A stretch of 55,760 nucleotides of DNA from Lachnospiraceae bacterium (GCA_021772075.1 JAETNQ010000024.1:1-55760); one strand, 5' to 3'. Numbered from the stretch's first letter, positions 1 to 8,289 are shown. The notes: a model not told the origin generated them from the sequence alone. A program made the numbers and translations.

Positions 1-46
1 ATTTTCAAAGTAAACATCATTACATGACGAATTTCATATTGACCAT

Positions 47-87
47 AAAGTCGAAAAATGTTGATTTTATCAATGTTTTTCGACTTT
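47..87. repeat. 19-bp near-perfect inverted repeat upstream of the IS promoter
   Basis: Bases 47-65 and 69-87 pair almost completely around a 3-base loop, with two adjacent mismatches. The hairpin lies just upstream of the element's promoter. It could be a barrier against transcription entering from outside or part of the element's left end. Its role is inference. Confidence 0.6.
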
Positions 88-91
88 TCTA

Positions 92-136
92 TTGATTTCC
101 ATATCGTCATGTGATATAATATACATGACGATATGG
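92..136 (+). promoter_or_regulatory. IS promoter with the -10 box inside a perfect inverted repeat
   Basis: A -35 box TTGATT (92-97) and a consensus -10 box TATAAT (115-120) are separated by 17 bases. Perfect 14-base arms, CCATATCGTCATGT at 99-112 and its complement at 123-136, enclose the -10 box in a 10-base loop. A partial third copy of the arm (ACATGACGA) lies at 22-30. This could be an operator for self-repression or a hairpin at the transcript start. Confidence 0.75.
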
Positions 137-149
137 GGAGGAAATACCT

Positions 150-455
150 ATGGCAATCACGTATAACAGAGACAAAAGATCCGGAAAAACTTATGCTTAT
201 GAAACCACTTATATATGGGACAAAGAAAAGAGGCAGTCCAGATCCAAACGAACACTTATCGGACGGCTGGATGAAGCAACGGGCGAGATCGTGCCGACCG
301 ACGGCCGCGGCAGAAAGCGGAGCCCTAATTATCTCCCGGAAGAGGATGCCATGCCGGCTGCGGTTCCTGAATTACAGGCAGAAGTCCTCCGACTCCGCAG
401 GGAAAACCACACGCTCAGGGAACAGATCAAAAAATTAAAATCCAAACAGGGATAA
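150..455 (+). CDS. Small IS66-associated protein with C-terminal coiled coil
   Basis: This 101-residue ORF begins at an ATG with a GGGGAGG ribosome site about 10 bases upstream and ends 17 bases before the transposase ATG, so the two are probably co-translated. The N-terminal half has the YIWDKEKRQSRSKRTLIG pattern, which I associate with N-terminal regions of IS4/IS1634-type transposases. The last 30 residues are a leucine-spaced coiled coil (LQAEVLRLRRENHTLREQI). It is likely a DNA-binding or assembly partner of the transposase, but the function is inferred only from position and shape. It is not a recognisable IS66 TnpA or TnpB. Confidence 0.7.
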   Translation: MAITYNRDKRSGKTYAYETTYIWDKEKRQSRSKRTLIGRLDEATGEIVPTDGRGRKRSPNYLPEEDAMPAAVPELQAEVLRLRRENHTLREQIKKLKSKQG

Positions 456-472
456 GGAAGGACTTGCCAGTC

Positions 473-2035
473 ATGTTTAAACCATCCGGGGACTTACGGC
501 GGGACTACGACCGTCTTTCCAGCGAATATATGAAGCAGAAAGACAGGATCCTGTCATATCAGGAACAAATCGCATCGCTCAGGAATTCTAATAAGACCCT
601 GGAAAAGGCTCTTGTGAAGGAAAAGGAATGCCGTAAAGAAGAAGCCGCCCAAAAAGATGCCATCATCCAGGCGTTAATGAACAAAGTCGAACATTTGGAG
701 GCACTGGCAGACCGGGACGGGACAAACACCGGGATCCCTACGTCACAGACACCGGTTAACCAGAAAAAGAGGATACCGAACTCAAGACGGGGAAGCAATA
801 AGAAAAAGGGTGGGCAGCCCGGCCATGAAAAACATGCCCTGGAACCTTTTGATGAATCTGAGGTGGAGGAAGATGTCCTGCATGAATTAGATGTGGAATC
901 CGAAACCTGCGGGCTTTGCGGCGGGAGCCTTGCGTTTACCGGGGATTATGTGGAAAAAGATGAATTCGATGTCATGATTAAAACAGCCAGACGGCGCCAC
1001 AAATATGCGGTTTATGAATGTCTGGACTGTGGGGCACAGATCCGCCTGCAGATAGAAAAACATTTAAAACAGCAGAACCGGTACGGCAGCACCGTACAGG
1101 CACTTGCCTTATCCCTGATGGCAACAGGAAATATGGCAGTGAATAAGGTCCGTACATTTTTTCTCGGCATCACGCAGGGGGAACTGCACCCGAGCGAAGG
1201 GTATATCTGTAAGCTTTATAAACGGGCGGCAGAAAATCTGGAGAGGTTCCGGATTGAATTGAAAAGAGCCATGATTCAGAAGCGGGTGTTGTTTTGGGAT
1301 GATACCGTGGTCATGATCAATACACAGAGAGCCTGTATGCGGTTCTATGGGGATGAACAGATTTCCTACTACACGGCACATGAAAAAAAGGATCTCGACA
1401 GCCTCATGGAAGATAATGTCCTGGACCTTCTTACTGACGGTACGGTTGTTATGCATGACCATAATACTGTAAACTATAATGAAAGGTTTTGTTTCCAAAA
1501 CATAGAATGCATACAGCATCTTGAAAGGGATCTCCAAAAATCCGCTGATGACAACCCTTCCCACACATGGGCAAAAAACATGAAAAAAACGATCTCCACA
1601 TGGGCAAGAAAACGCAAGGATTACCAGGGGCGTGGGAAGGAACGGTTTGAAGAAAAGGAGGAAGAAAAATTTCATGTAAAAATAAAACGTCTGATTAAAA
1701 AGGGATATAGAGAAAGCGGTAAATCAACAAATCCCACAACAGTTCCGTCTGAAAAGACGTTATTGAAGCGTCTGGAAAACTACTATGATAATTATTTCAG
1801 ATGGATTAGCGATTTCACGCTTCCGACAACAGATAATCTGAGTGAGAGGGGGCTGCGGGGCATTAAATCGCATATGAAAATATCAGGGCAGTTTGAAAAC
1901 GAGACGGCGGCAAAGAACTATGCAACGGTCAAAACATATGTAGAGACCTGCAGAAAAAATGGGCTCAATGAAATGACTGCATTATCCCGTTTGTGTTCTG
2001 GAAATCCTTATACTGTCAATGAGATTTTTGCTTAA
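473..2035 (+). CDS. IS66-family transposase (TnpC type)
   Basis: This is a DDE transposase, 520 residues from ATG 473; an in-frame TTG at 464 is only 3 bases from the AAGGAAGG ribosome site, so the ATG is preferred. Residues are counted from the TTG. A coiled-coil N-terminus (15-85) is followed by the IS66 hallmark basic stretch KKKGGQPGH (113-121), a zinc ribbon with CGLC (149-152) and CLDC (186-189), and an RNase H-fold core. The catalytic acids look intact: D279/D280 in FWDDTVV, D332 in MHDHNTV and E461 in DNLSERGLRGIKSH. Length is normal for IS66. No frameshift is seen. Confidence 0.93.
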   Translation: MFKPSGDLRRDYDRLSSEYMKQKDRILSYQEQIASLRNSNKTLEKALVKEKECRKEEAAQKDAIIQALMNKVEHLEALADRDGTNTGIPTSQTPVNQKKRIPNSRRGSNKKKGGQPGHEKHALEPFDESEVEEDVLHELDVESETCGLCGGSLAFTGDYVEKDEFDVMIKTARRRHKYAVYECLDCGAQIRLQIEKHLKQQNRYGSTVQALALSLMATGNMAVNKVRTFFLGITQGELHPSEGYICKLYKRAAENLERFRIELKRAMIQKRVLFWDDTVVMINTQRACMRFYGDEQISYYTAHEKKDLDSLMEDNVLDLLTDGTVVMHDHNTVNYNERFCFQNIECIQHLERDLQKSADDNPSHTWAKNMKKTISTWARKRKDYQGRGKERFEEKEEEKFHVKIKRLIKKGYRESGKSTNPTTVPSEKTLLKRLENYYDNYFRWISDFTLPTTDNLSERGLRGIKSHMKISGQFENETAAKNYATVKTYVETCRKNGLNEMTALSRLCSGNPYTVNEIFA

Positions 2036-2047
2036 TCTTCTAAACAC

Positions 2048-2098
2048 AAAAGCACGCAAGTATCCAGAGAAAAATCTCTGGATATTCGGCGTGCTTTT
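2048..2098 (+). terminator. Terminator after the IS66 transposase
   Basis: A long hairpin pairs AAAAGCACGC...TATCCAGAGA with TCTCTGGATA...GCGTGCTTTT around a 4-A loop, about 12 bases after the transposase stop, and ends in a short T run. Its symmetry means it may act in both directions. Confidence 0.8.
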
Positions 2099-2690
2099 AA
2101 ATCAACTGTGAATGGTAACACAACCATACATTTGTACCAGTGAATAATAACGTGAACCACTTCAGAAGGTTATCCGCAAGACACATAATTTTAAGCCTGT
2201 AAGACAATATTGTCTGTTACACACATATCTCCTGTTTCATTTTCAATGTACACTCGCCGTTTTCACCGCTTCCAACCATCTTTATAAGTCCTAATTCCCC
2301 CTGCCCTTGAATCCAAAGGGGATTATAACGCTTCACCCTTATTTCTTCAGTAGTGGAAATAACGGGATTTCCTTTCATTTTTTAGGGACAATTACCCACC
2401 CCAAAAACCATTTCCCATTATACCCTTTTACAATTTTCCTATCCCATATATCCCCAAATCCGATACCCCTGTGGCTTTGAAAAATCCATTTTCCTGCCCC
2501 TTTAAATCCCATCCCCCTACCCACTCCCCTATACACCGGATTTTCCAATAATCCTTTTCCGGTAATTCCGTACCGTTAGCCACAGCTACCCACTTACCTT
2601 TTATCTGACTTCATCAGGCGTTATCCCACTTCCCCCAAAGTTGAGTCAAAACTTGAGTCAGCCCTTGACTTTTCCCCATTTTCCGCTATA
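2099..2690. other. Gene-poor, pyrimidine-rich intergenic stretch
   Basis: No convincing gene is seen on either strand. Bases 2381-2560 of the plus strand are unusually rich in C and T with repeated CCC runs. A perfect 14-bp palindrome AGACAATATTGTCT lies at 2202-2215, directly beyond the stop of a short minus-strand ORF (2217-2378). At the right end TTGAGTCA occurs at 2641 and 2653 and TTGACT at 2665, a 12-bp period leading into the queT -35 box. Confidence 0.5.
2217..2378 (-). CDS. Possible 53-residue hypothetical ORF or gene remnant
   Basis: An ATG-initiated frame of 53 codons runs on the minus strand. It is lysine- and glutamate-rich and ends GECTLKMKQEICV. A stop codon lies two codons upstream of the ATG and no ribosome binding site is visible. 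It looks more like the tail of a decayed gene than a working one. I do not recognise the family. Confidence 0.25.
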   Translation of the reverse strand: MKGNPVISTTEEIRVKRYNPLWIQGQGELGLIKMVGSGENGECTLKMKQEICV

Positions 2691-2692
2691 AT
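2665..2692 (+). promoter_or_regulatory. Promoter of queT and the NSS transporter
   Basis: A -35 box TTGACT (2665-2670) and -10 box TATAAT (2687-2692) are 16 bases apart. The predicted start near 2699 places the hairpin at 2697-2733 at the very 5' end of the transcript, ahead of the riboswitch. Confidence 0.75.
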
Positions 2693-2696
2693 AAGT

Positions 2697-2733
2697 TTTC
2701 GGGAAAGCCCGTAAAATCAAGGCTTTCCCGAAA
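2697..2733 (+). other. 13-bp perfect hairpin at the 5' end of the queT leader
   Basis: TTTCGGGAAAGCC (2697-2709) pairs perfectly with 2721-2733 around an 11-base loop. No T run follows directly, so it is not a simple terminator. It may stabilise the leader RNA or separate the promoter from the aptamer. Confidence 0.6.
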
Positions 2734-2739
2734 TAAAAA

Positions 2740-2782
2740 CGTCAGTTCGAGACCTTCCTGACGTAAAACAAAACTAAAGGAG
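2740..2782 (+). promoter_or_regulatory. preQ1-I riboswitch (type 2-like)
   Basis: A P1 stem CGTCAG/CTGACG encloses the loop TTCGAGACCTTC and is followed by an A-rich tail (TAAAACAAAACTAAAGG) that can pair back CCTT with AAGG to form the H-type pseudoknot of class I preQ1 aptamers. The tail's AAAGGAG is also the queT ribosome binding site, so ligand binding should hide it and lower translation when preQ1 is plentiful. The layout matches known preQ1-I aptamers, and queT is a classic target. The call is by eye; a covariance-model search was not possible. Confidence 0.85.
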
Positions 2783-2790
2783 AAGAAAAA

Positions 2791-3315
2791 ATGAAAAATC
2801 AATCTTACGACAAGGCAGTTTCTGCCAAATTCGCGCGTCCTCATTCTGTGGCTGCAATCACCCAGGCGGCAATGATCGCCGCTCTTTATATTGCGCTTAC
2901 TTTTATCGCTAATGCTTTCGGGCTTGCCAACTATGCGGTACAGATCCGGTTTTCCGAGGCTCTTACTATTTTGCCTTATTTTACCCCTGCGGCGGTGCCC
3001 GGACTTTTTATCGGCTGTCTGATCAGCAATATCCTGACGGGCTGCGCCCTTCCCGATATTATTTTCGGCAGCCTTGCCACTCTGATCGGCGCTGTATTTA
3101 CTTACAAGCTTCGTTCTTATAAATGGATGGCTCCCATCCCGCCGGTCATCGCCAATATGATCATCGTGCCTTTCGTCCTTTTATATGCCTACGGCATCCG
3201 TCCCCTGTGGTTTTCTTTTCTTACCGTCACCGCCGGGGAAATCATATCCTGCGGCGTCCTGGGTATGGGGCTTCTTTTTACATTAGAAAAATATAGAAAC
3301 CGGCTTTTTACTTAA
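2791..3315 (+). CDS. queT: Queuosine precursor transporter QueT
   Basis: This 174-residue integral membrane protein is of the QueT family, regarded as the substrate-binding S component of an ECF-type importer for queuosine precursors such as preQ1. About five or six hydrophobic segments are visible, and the family signature AVQIRFSEALTILPYF occurs near residues 51-66. The gene starts 9 bases after an AAAGGAG site that forms part of the preQ1 aptamer, which both supports the substrate and gives the regulation. No queuosine biosynthesis gene lies nearby, consistent with salvage. The next gene follows after 31 bases without a terminator. Confidence 0.93.
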   Translation: MKNQSYDKAVSAKFARPHSVAAITQAAMIAALYIALTFIANAFGLANYAVQIRFSEALTILPYFTPAAVPGLFIGCLISNILTGCALPDIIFGSLATLIGAVFTYKLRSYKWMAPIPPVIANMIIVPFVLLYAYGIRPLWFSFLTVTAGEIISCGVLGMGLLFTLEKYRNRLFT

Positions 3316-3346
3316 CTAAGCCGCAATTTACAGGAGGAATCACAAA

Positions 3347-4744
3347 ATGACAAAACCATCAGCCACAGGCCAACCCACGCATTCCGGCAAACAAAGAAGC
3401 AGTTTTTCAGGAAAAATGGGATATGTCCTCGCCGTTGCCGGTTCTGCCGTGGGGCTCGGAAATATCTGGCGCTTCCCTTATCTGGCAGCCAAATACGGAG
3501 GAGGCATTTTTCTTCTCATTTATCTGCTCTTAATGCTTACTTTCGGATATGCGCTGATCATTTCCGAAACCGCATTAGGGCGTATGACGAAAAAAAGCCC
3601 TGTCGGCGCTTTTCATTCTTTTGGCAAAAGCCTGCCTTTCCATTTCGGCGGATGGGTCAATGCTGTGATTCCTATGCTTATCGTTCCTTATTATTGCGTA
3701 ATCGGCGGATGGGTGGCAAAATACCTGTTTGAGTATGTGAAAGGAAGCGCTGCGGTTCTAGCCGAAGATTCCTATTTTTCCAATTTTATTTCTTCCGGAG
3801 CCAGCGCCGAATTCTGGCTGATCGTATTCAGCCTGGCTGTCTTCCTTGTTATCATCGCCGGCGTAAAACAGGGTGTGGAACGGGTTTCCAAGATCATGAT
3901 GCCCGTGCTGGTAATCCTCGCCATTTTCGTTTCCTTATATTCTGTCACACGTCCCGGCGCAATGGAAGGGGTAAAATATCTTCTGGTGCCAAATTTGGAT
4001 AACTTCTCATGGATGACAGTTGTTACGGCCATGGGGCAGATGTTTTATTCCCTGTCGATTGCAATGGGTATTTTATATACTTATGGCTCTTATTTAAAAA
4101 AAGAAGTGGATATCGAAAAATCCACTTCGCAAGTTGAATTATTCGACACTGCCATCGCCATTCTTGCCGGATTGATGATTATTCCTGCGGTATTTGCTTT
4201 TTCCGGCGGTTCCCCCGACACATTACAGGCCGGGCCTTCTCTCATGTTTATTACTATTCCGAAGGTATTTGCCCATATGGAAATGGGGGACGGCTTTGGT
4301 ATCCTGTTTTTCCTCCTGGTACTGTTTGCGGCACTGACCAGCGCTATTTCCTTGATGGAAACAGGCGTTTCTACTTTTGAAGACCAGTTCGGATGGAGCC
4401 GGAAGAAATGCAGTCTGCTGATGGCGGCCATTATTCTTGTCTTAGGTTCCGCTTCCGCCCTCGGGTTCAGTTCCTTGGATTTCATAAGCCTCCTTGGAAT
4501 GTCCATCTTAGACTTTTTTGACTTTTTAACCAATTCCATTATGATGCCTCTTGCCGCCCTGGCAACCTGCTTCCTGATCACCCGGGTTGCAGGGCTGGAT
4601 GCCATTGCCAAAGAAGTAGAGCAGTCTTCGGCTTTCCGGCGCAAAAAATTATACTATTTCTTTATGAAATATCTGGCTCCTGTCTTCCTCGGAATTATAC
4701 TGATCAGTTCCATTGCCAATGCTTTCGGCTGGATCAGCATGTAA
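3347..4744 (+). CDS. Sodium-dependent NSS-family (LeuT/MhsT-like) transporter
   Basis: This 465-residue membrane protein is of the neurotransmitter:sodium symporter family, which in bacteria takes up amino acids or related amines with sodium. The TM1 signature GSAVGLGNIWRFPY (residues 32-45), with the unwound substrate- and sodium-binding segment, is well conserved and is followed by KYGGG. About 11 to 12 membrane segments are seen, as in MhsT/LeuT. A GGAGG site precedes the ATG. It follows queT by 31 bases and is probably on the same preQ1-controlled transcript. The substrate cannot be read from sequence. Confidence 0.92.
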   Translation: MTKPSATGQPTHSGKQRSSFSGKMGYVLAVAGSAVGLGNIWRFPYLAAKYGGGIFLLIYLLLMLTFGYALIISETALGRMTKKSPVGAFHSFGKSLPFHFGGWVNAVIPMLIVPYYCVIGGWVAKYLFEYVKGSAAVLAEDSYFSNFISSGASAEFWLIVFSLAVFLVIIAGVKQGVERVSKIMMPVLVILAIFVSLYSVTRPGAMEGVKYLLVPNLDNFSWMTVVTAMGQMFYSLSIAMGILYTYGSYLKKEVDIEKSTSQVELFDTAIAILAGLMIIPAVFAFSGGSPDTLQAGPSLMFITIPKVFAHMEMGDGFGILFFLLVLFAALTSAISLMETGVSTFEDQFGWSRKKCSLLMAAIILVLGSASALGFSSLDFISLLGMSILDFFDFLTNSIMMPLAALATCFLITRVAGLDAIAKEVEQSSAFRRKKLYYFFMKYLAPVFLGIILISSIANAFGWISM

Positions 4745-4762
4745 TTATTAACTAACACAGAC

Positions 4763-4797
4763 AGCACATAAGCAGCGGTAAACGCTGCTCATGTGCT
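4763..4797. terminator. Hairpin between convergent genes
   Basis: AGCACATAAGCAGCG (4763-4777) pairs with 4783-4797, with one mismatch. It lies between the NSS gene and the convergent XRE gene and overlaps the last codons of the latter. It lacks a clear T run, so termination is only likely. Confidence 0.45.
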
Positions 4798-5628
4798 GCT
4801 TAAACGCGAAGCGAGGAAATAATACACCGGAACCGTTAAATAGAGCATCCAGGCAGGATGCCATATGCCAAGCCAAAAGCCAGCGCACAGGTATACGAAC
4901 GTTACCAGCACCGGATAGGCAAACAATGAGGCATTTCCTTTCCTCACAGAACTAACGAAACTATACCATACGGGAATCAGTAAAAATAGCAGCCAGCCCG
5001 GATGCCACGCTTTGAACATAAACCCGATCAATAGATAAACAATGCATATGACAGCAGTAAACGGAAAACTCCAAAGCCAGGAAATTTTCCATCCTTCATA
5101 TTTCTTTCCATTGATAAATACGCCGCCTTTATCAATCTGTACATCCTCCCCCTTTTTCTTATCATTTACGTGGATGCCGTCCCATCCTATGTGGACTTCA
5201 CTGCCATCCTTATCTTTTACATGGATGCCTTCTAATCCAATATTCACGTATTCTTTATTTTTCCCCGAATCCTTACTTTTTTCTTCTGTTTCTTCTTTTC
5301 GGTTTTCTTCTCTGCCTTCTTCGGCCATTTTAGCCTCCCGGCTCTCCGCAAAGGTTCCCTCCGGCCTTCCTCCCTCTTCCGGCACCGGCATTTCCGGATC
5401 CTGCTTCTCATCCCCATCCGGATCTTCTTCCGTTTTCAGCAGTTCATCCAAGGATACATGGTACAGTTTTGACAGAAGGATCAGATTATCCGTATCCGGC
5501 GACGCTTCCGCCCGTTCCCACTTACTGACTGCCTGGCGGCTGATACCCAGCTTTTCGGCAAGCGCTTCCTGGGATAAGTGATTGCGTTTGCGCAAATTTA
5601 CTAGTCTGTTGGCTATTTCAATATTCAT
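4789..5628 (-). CDS. Membrane-anchored XRE-family transcriptional regulator
   Basis: This 279-residue protein starts at MNIEIANRL, where a GGAAGGAAG site fits; an upstream in-frame ATG lacks one. Residues 7-60 form an XRE/Cro helix-turn-helix (LSQEALAEKLGISRQAVSKWE). A long charged linker rich in Glu and Lys follows, then two short near-repeats (GLEGIHVKD, GWDGIHVND) that look like beta strands. Four hydrophobic segments lie in the last 100 residues, in two similar pairs (FKAWHPGWLLF and LGIWHPAWMLY). This suggests a DNA-binding sensor held at the membrane. Target and signal are unknown. It is convergent with the NSS gene. Confidence 0.85.
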   Translation of the reverse strand: MNIEIANRLVNLRKRNHLSQEALAEKLGISRQAVSKWERAEASPDTDNLILLSKLYHVSLDELLKTEEDPDGDEKQDPEMPVPEEGGRPEGTFAESREAKMAEEGREENRKEETEEKSKDSGKNKEYVNIGLEGIHVKDKDGSEVHIGWDGIHVNDKKKGEDVQIDKGGVFINGKKYEGWKISWLWSFPFTAVICIVYLLIGFMFKAWHPGWLLFLLIPVWYSFVSSVRKGNASLFAYPVLVTFVYLCAGFWLGIWHPAWMLYLTVPVYYFLASRLSST

Positions 5629-5754
5629 CTTTCTTCCTTCCCTTTCCCACCGCTCTGCAAAGCAGTTTCCTATACTATAGAAAATCTTCCTCTTCCACGC
5701 CACCTACTCTGGTTTGAATTGACGCAACTATTGGTTGCAGAAAGCGTAAATCCT

Positions 5755-8289
5755 TTATTCTTTCATGTATGTGATAAACCGGTTCCCGTTTTCCGCAAAC
5801 ATCTGAGTGGAATCGTTCATTCCTTTTTTAAAAGGTTCCCCCCCTGTCAGAGGATCCATAAGAACCGTGTTCAACTCATTAAACCCGATAATCAGCACCG
5901 CATTCCCATCGTTCATCAAAGCCAAAACCGGGATATCCTTATTGACATAATATAAAACAGCATCCAGACTGCACCCTGTCAAATCAAGCACCCTGGCATC
6001 CTCCAGGTTTTCCTGCAGAATTTCCACGATGGTTTCGCCCCGGTTCAGCATGTACTCCGTGTTGCGCATGATTCCTTCATACTGGAGCATCGTATCGAGG
6101 CAGACCGCGAGACTGTTCTTTTCTTCTGTAATCGGCGCTCCCTTAATCGCCATAATCTGATTCTTCAGGCTCCTGTTTCCCCGGCTCCATACATAGGCTC
6201 CTTTTTCATTCACTACGATCCCTGACAAGCGGTAAGCCAGATCAATCGCATTGCCTTCATCGGTAAAAATTCCTTCCACGCCGTCTTTTCCATAAACATA
6301 ATATCTTTGGAACTCAGTCCGGCTCTCCTGCAGCACGATCTCTCTCCCTCCTTCAAACAATACTTCTTTCGGAGTCAGCCTTTTTACTGTTTTAGCATCG
6401 ATCGCGCTTTTCACCGCTATCTGCACGATTTTCCCATAAGTATCGATCGCCACCGTTTCCAGAATATTATTTCCTTCCGACATCACTTTTGTATTTACAA
6501 TCTGATCGTTTTCAATCTCCGTATAACTCCCGCTTTCTTCCCTCCTTAAACGGAATAAATTGATCTGGTTGTCCTGGATCTCGCTTCCAATTACATAAAC
6601 TCCCGGCTCCGCATATTTTTTCAGCACTTCCCCATTCTCATTCTGTATCCTGACCTGGTACATCGGAAAAACCATGTTCCCTGTGTTATCCCTCACCCTG
6701 TCTTCCGTCCGGGCTACTCCATATATCAGATCTTCTCCCATAAAACCAAGCGGCGCGATGTATTCCCCGTTTCCGGCTTTTATCTCCTGCCTTTCCTTCG
6801 TATTCAGGTTCATCAGTATCAGGCTTTCGCTGCTATATACGTCCTCCCCTGTCTGCCATGCGATCATCCGGTTGCTGCCCGACACTTTATAACTCTCTTC
6901 CCTCAGGCCGGAAACCACCATTTCACAAGCCCTGCTTGACAGATTCGCCGCATATAATGCACCGTCATGCATGAAAAAGAATTCTTCTGACCGGTTAATG
7001 TATGCCAGTTCCTCCAGTTCCGCATGCAGCACTTCATAAGAACTATTTTCCGGCACATACAGCATCTCTTCTACGGTATTCGTCATCCCATTATAATAAT
7101 AAACCGCAATCCCCACTTCCCCCTCATGTTTTCCCCTGTTCATATAGCCATAGACAATGAACTGTACATTGCCAGCCTCGTCCACATTCAGTATTTTTAC
7201 CCCATGCTTCTGCCGGCATACTCTTTCGTCCTCATAATCCCCGTTATAAAAGCTGAAGAGGGTAGACAGCTTATTATCCGCCGCATTATAAGAAAAAAGC
7301 CGTTTCCCATCCGTAAAGGCAAGTACATTGCCGCCGTCGCTTTCTGCCAGTTTGATGTCTTCCGGCGCAACGATCCCCAGTTCAATTTTATTATTAGCAA
7401 ACACTTCGCCTTGCTCCTGGAAAACCTGCTTCATTGTCCGTTCAAAATCCAGCAGATAAATCCGGTCCGGGGTATATCTTACCCTGTAGAACTCCTTTAC
7501 GGTATATAAATCATCATCCTTTCCGTCCTTCAGGGAAACCACATAATCCAATTCCAGGGAACCCGTCTGGGATGCCATCTCCTTGATCGTCACTTCCGGC
7601 TCCGTCCGTTTATCCACATGGAAATCCCCCCACGTAACCTGATGGAAACTGCTGTGGATCGTCACCCTGCTAAATGTAGTGTTATCTCCTTCCGCATTGG
7701 ACTCCAGATATTTTGTCAGCTCCCTCGCCGCTTCCTTATCAAAAGTCCGTTCATGGAAATCCATGACATAATCCAGTTTTTCTTTCTCAAAATAATCTTC
7801 CGTCTGAATGATCCTTGTGTAATAACGGATGGTCTGATCCCATCCATTTTTCAGCGACAGCACCAGCATATATTCCGTATCCGCATCGATCAGATCCTTT
7901 ATCTGTATTTCAGCATGAATGCTGTCCGGTGTTTCCTCATAGATGGAAATCTCTGTACTCTCCACCAGCCTCTCCCCGTCAATGCTCCTCACTTCAAACA
8001 TCAGGCCTTCTATTTCCTGGTCATACTTATCCACACGAAAACGAACTTTTCTCCCCTCTCCGAGAGGAGTAATGCACTCCCTCTGATAGCTGCATTCCAT
8101 AGGAACTTTATATCCATGCAGACAATTTACTTCCATCCCGCCTACATACATATGGACTACCGGAAGAGTAGCCGGCCCCATTTCCATCGTCATATCCGTA
8201 TTCCCTTGGTTCATCACTGCGCTGATCACAAACAGCGCCAGAATAAAAACTACCAGAAGATAGCAAACTTTTATCATCGTTTTTTTCAT
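5755..8289 (-). CDS. Large membrane-anchored protein with propeller-like body and degenerate C39-like end
   Basis: This 844-residue protein starts with a signal anchor (MIKVCYLLVVFILALFVISAV) and is likely exported but tethered. The middle (about 300-700) has repeated strand-rich blocks such as NVLAFTDGKRLFSY and NQINLFRLR that suggest a beta-propeller. The last 120 residues resemble a C39-type papain-like domain: VCLDTMLQYEG near 729-739, then GNAVLIIGF near 795-803 and MDP near 811-813. The usual catalytic Cys position and the His of HxVLIxGY (Asn796 here) are missing, so the domain is probably non-catalytic. The gene starts 12 bases after the methyltransferase gene, in one operon. Function unknown. 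Confidence 0.75.
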   Translation of the reverse strand: MKKTMIKVCYLLVVFILALFVISAVMNQGNTDMTMEMGPATLPVVHMYVGGMEVNCLHGYKVPMECSYQRECITPLGEGRKVRFRVDKYDQEIEGLMFEVRSIDGERLVESTEISIYEETPDSIHAEIQIKDLIDADTEYMLVLSLKNGWDQTIRYYTRIIQTEDYFEKEKLDYVMDFHERTFDKEAARELTKYLESNAEGDNTTFSRVTIHSSFHQVTWGDFHVDKRTEPEVTIKEMASQTGSLELDYVVSLKDGKDDDLYTVKEFYRVRYTPDRIYLLDFERTMKQVFQEQGEVFANNKIELGIVAPEDIKLAESDGGNVLAFTDGKRLFSYNAADNKLSTLFSFYNGDYEDERVCRQKHGVKILNVDEAGNVQFIVYGYMNRGKHEGEVGIAVYYYNGMTNTVEEMLYVPENSSYEVLHAELEELAYINRSEEFFFMHDGALYAANLSSRACEMVVSGLREESYKVSGSNRMIAWQTGEDVYSSESLILMNLNTKERQEIKAGNGEYIAPLGFMGEDLIYGVARTEDRVRDNTGNMVFPMYQVRIQNENGEVLKKYAEPGVYVIGSEIQDNQINLFRLRREESGSYTEIENDQIVNTKVMSEGNNILETVAIDTYGKIVQIAVKSAIDAKTVKRLTPKEVLFEGGREIVLQESRTEFQRYYVYGKDGVEGIFTDEGNAIDLAYRLSGIVVNEKGAYVWSRGNRSLKNQIMAIKGAPITEEKNSLAVCLDTMLQYEGIMRNTEYMLNRGETIVEILQENLEDARVLDLTGCSLDAVLYYVNKDIPVLALMNDGNAVLIIGFNELNTVLMDPLTGGEPFKKGMNDSTQMFAENGNRFITYMKE

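Larger units (their letters stand above)
1..2100 (+). mobile_element. IS66-family insertion sequence (boundaries approximate)
   Basis: This unit holds a promoter with an inverted repeat, a small ORF, an IS66-type DDE transposase and a strong terminator. The canonical IS66 tnpA and tnpB genes are absent, so this resembles the simpler IS66 subgroup that carries the transposase plus at most one small ORF. I could not match terminal inverted repeats between the left edge of the window and the region after 2100, so the left end may lie outside the window and the right end is a guess. The transposase is uninterrupted, so the element could be active. Confidence 0.75.

Noticed and set aside
1109-1675. 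188-codon minus-strand frame inside the transposase
   Set aside because: It is a shadow of a clear transposase gene with no ribosome site.
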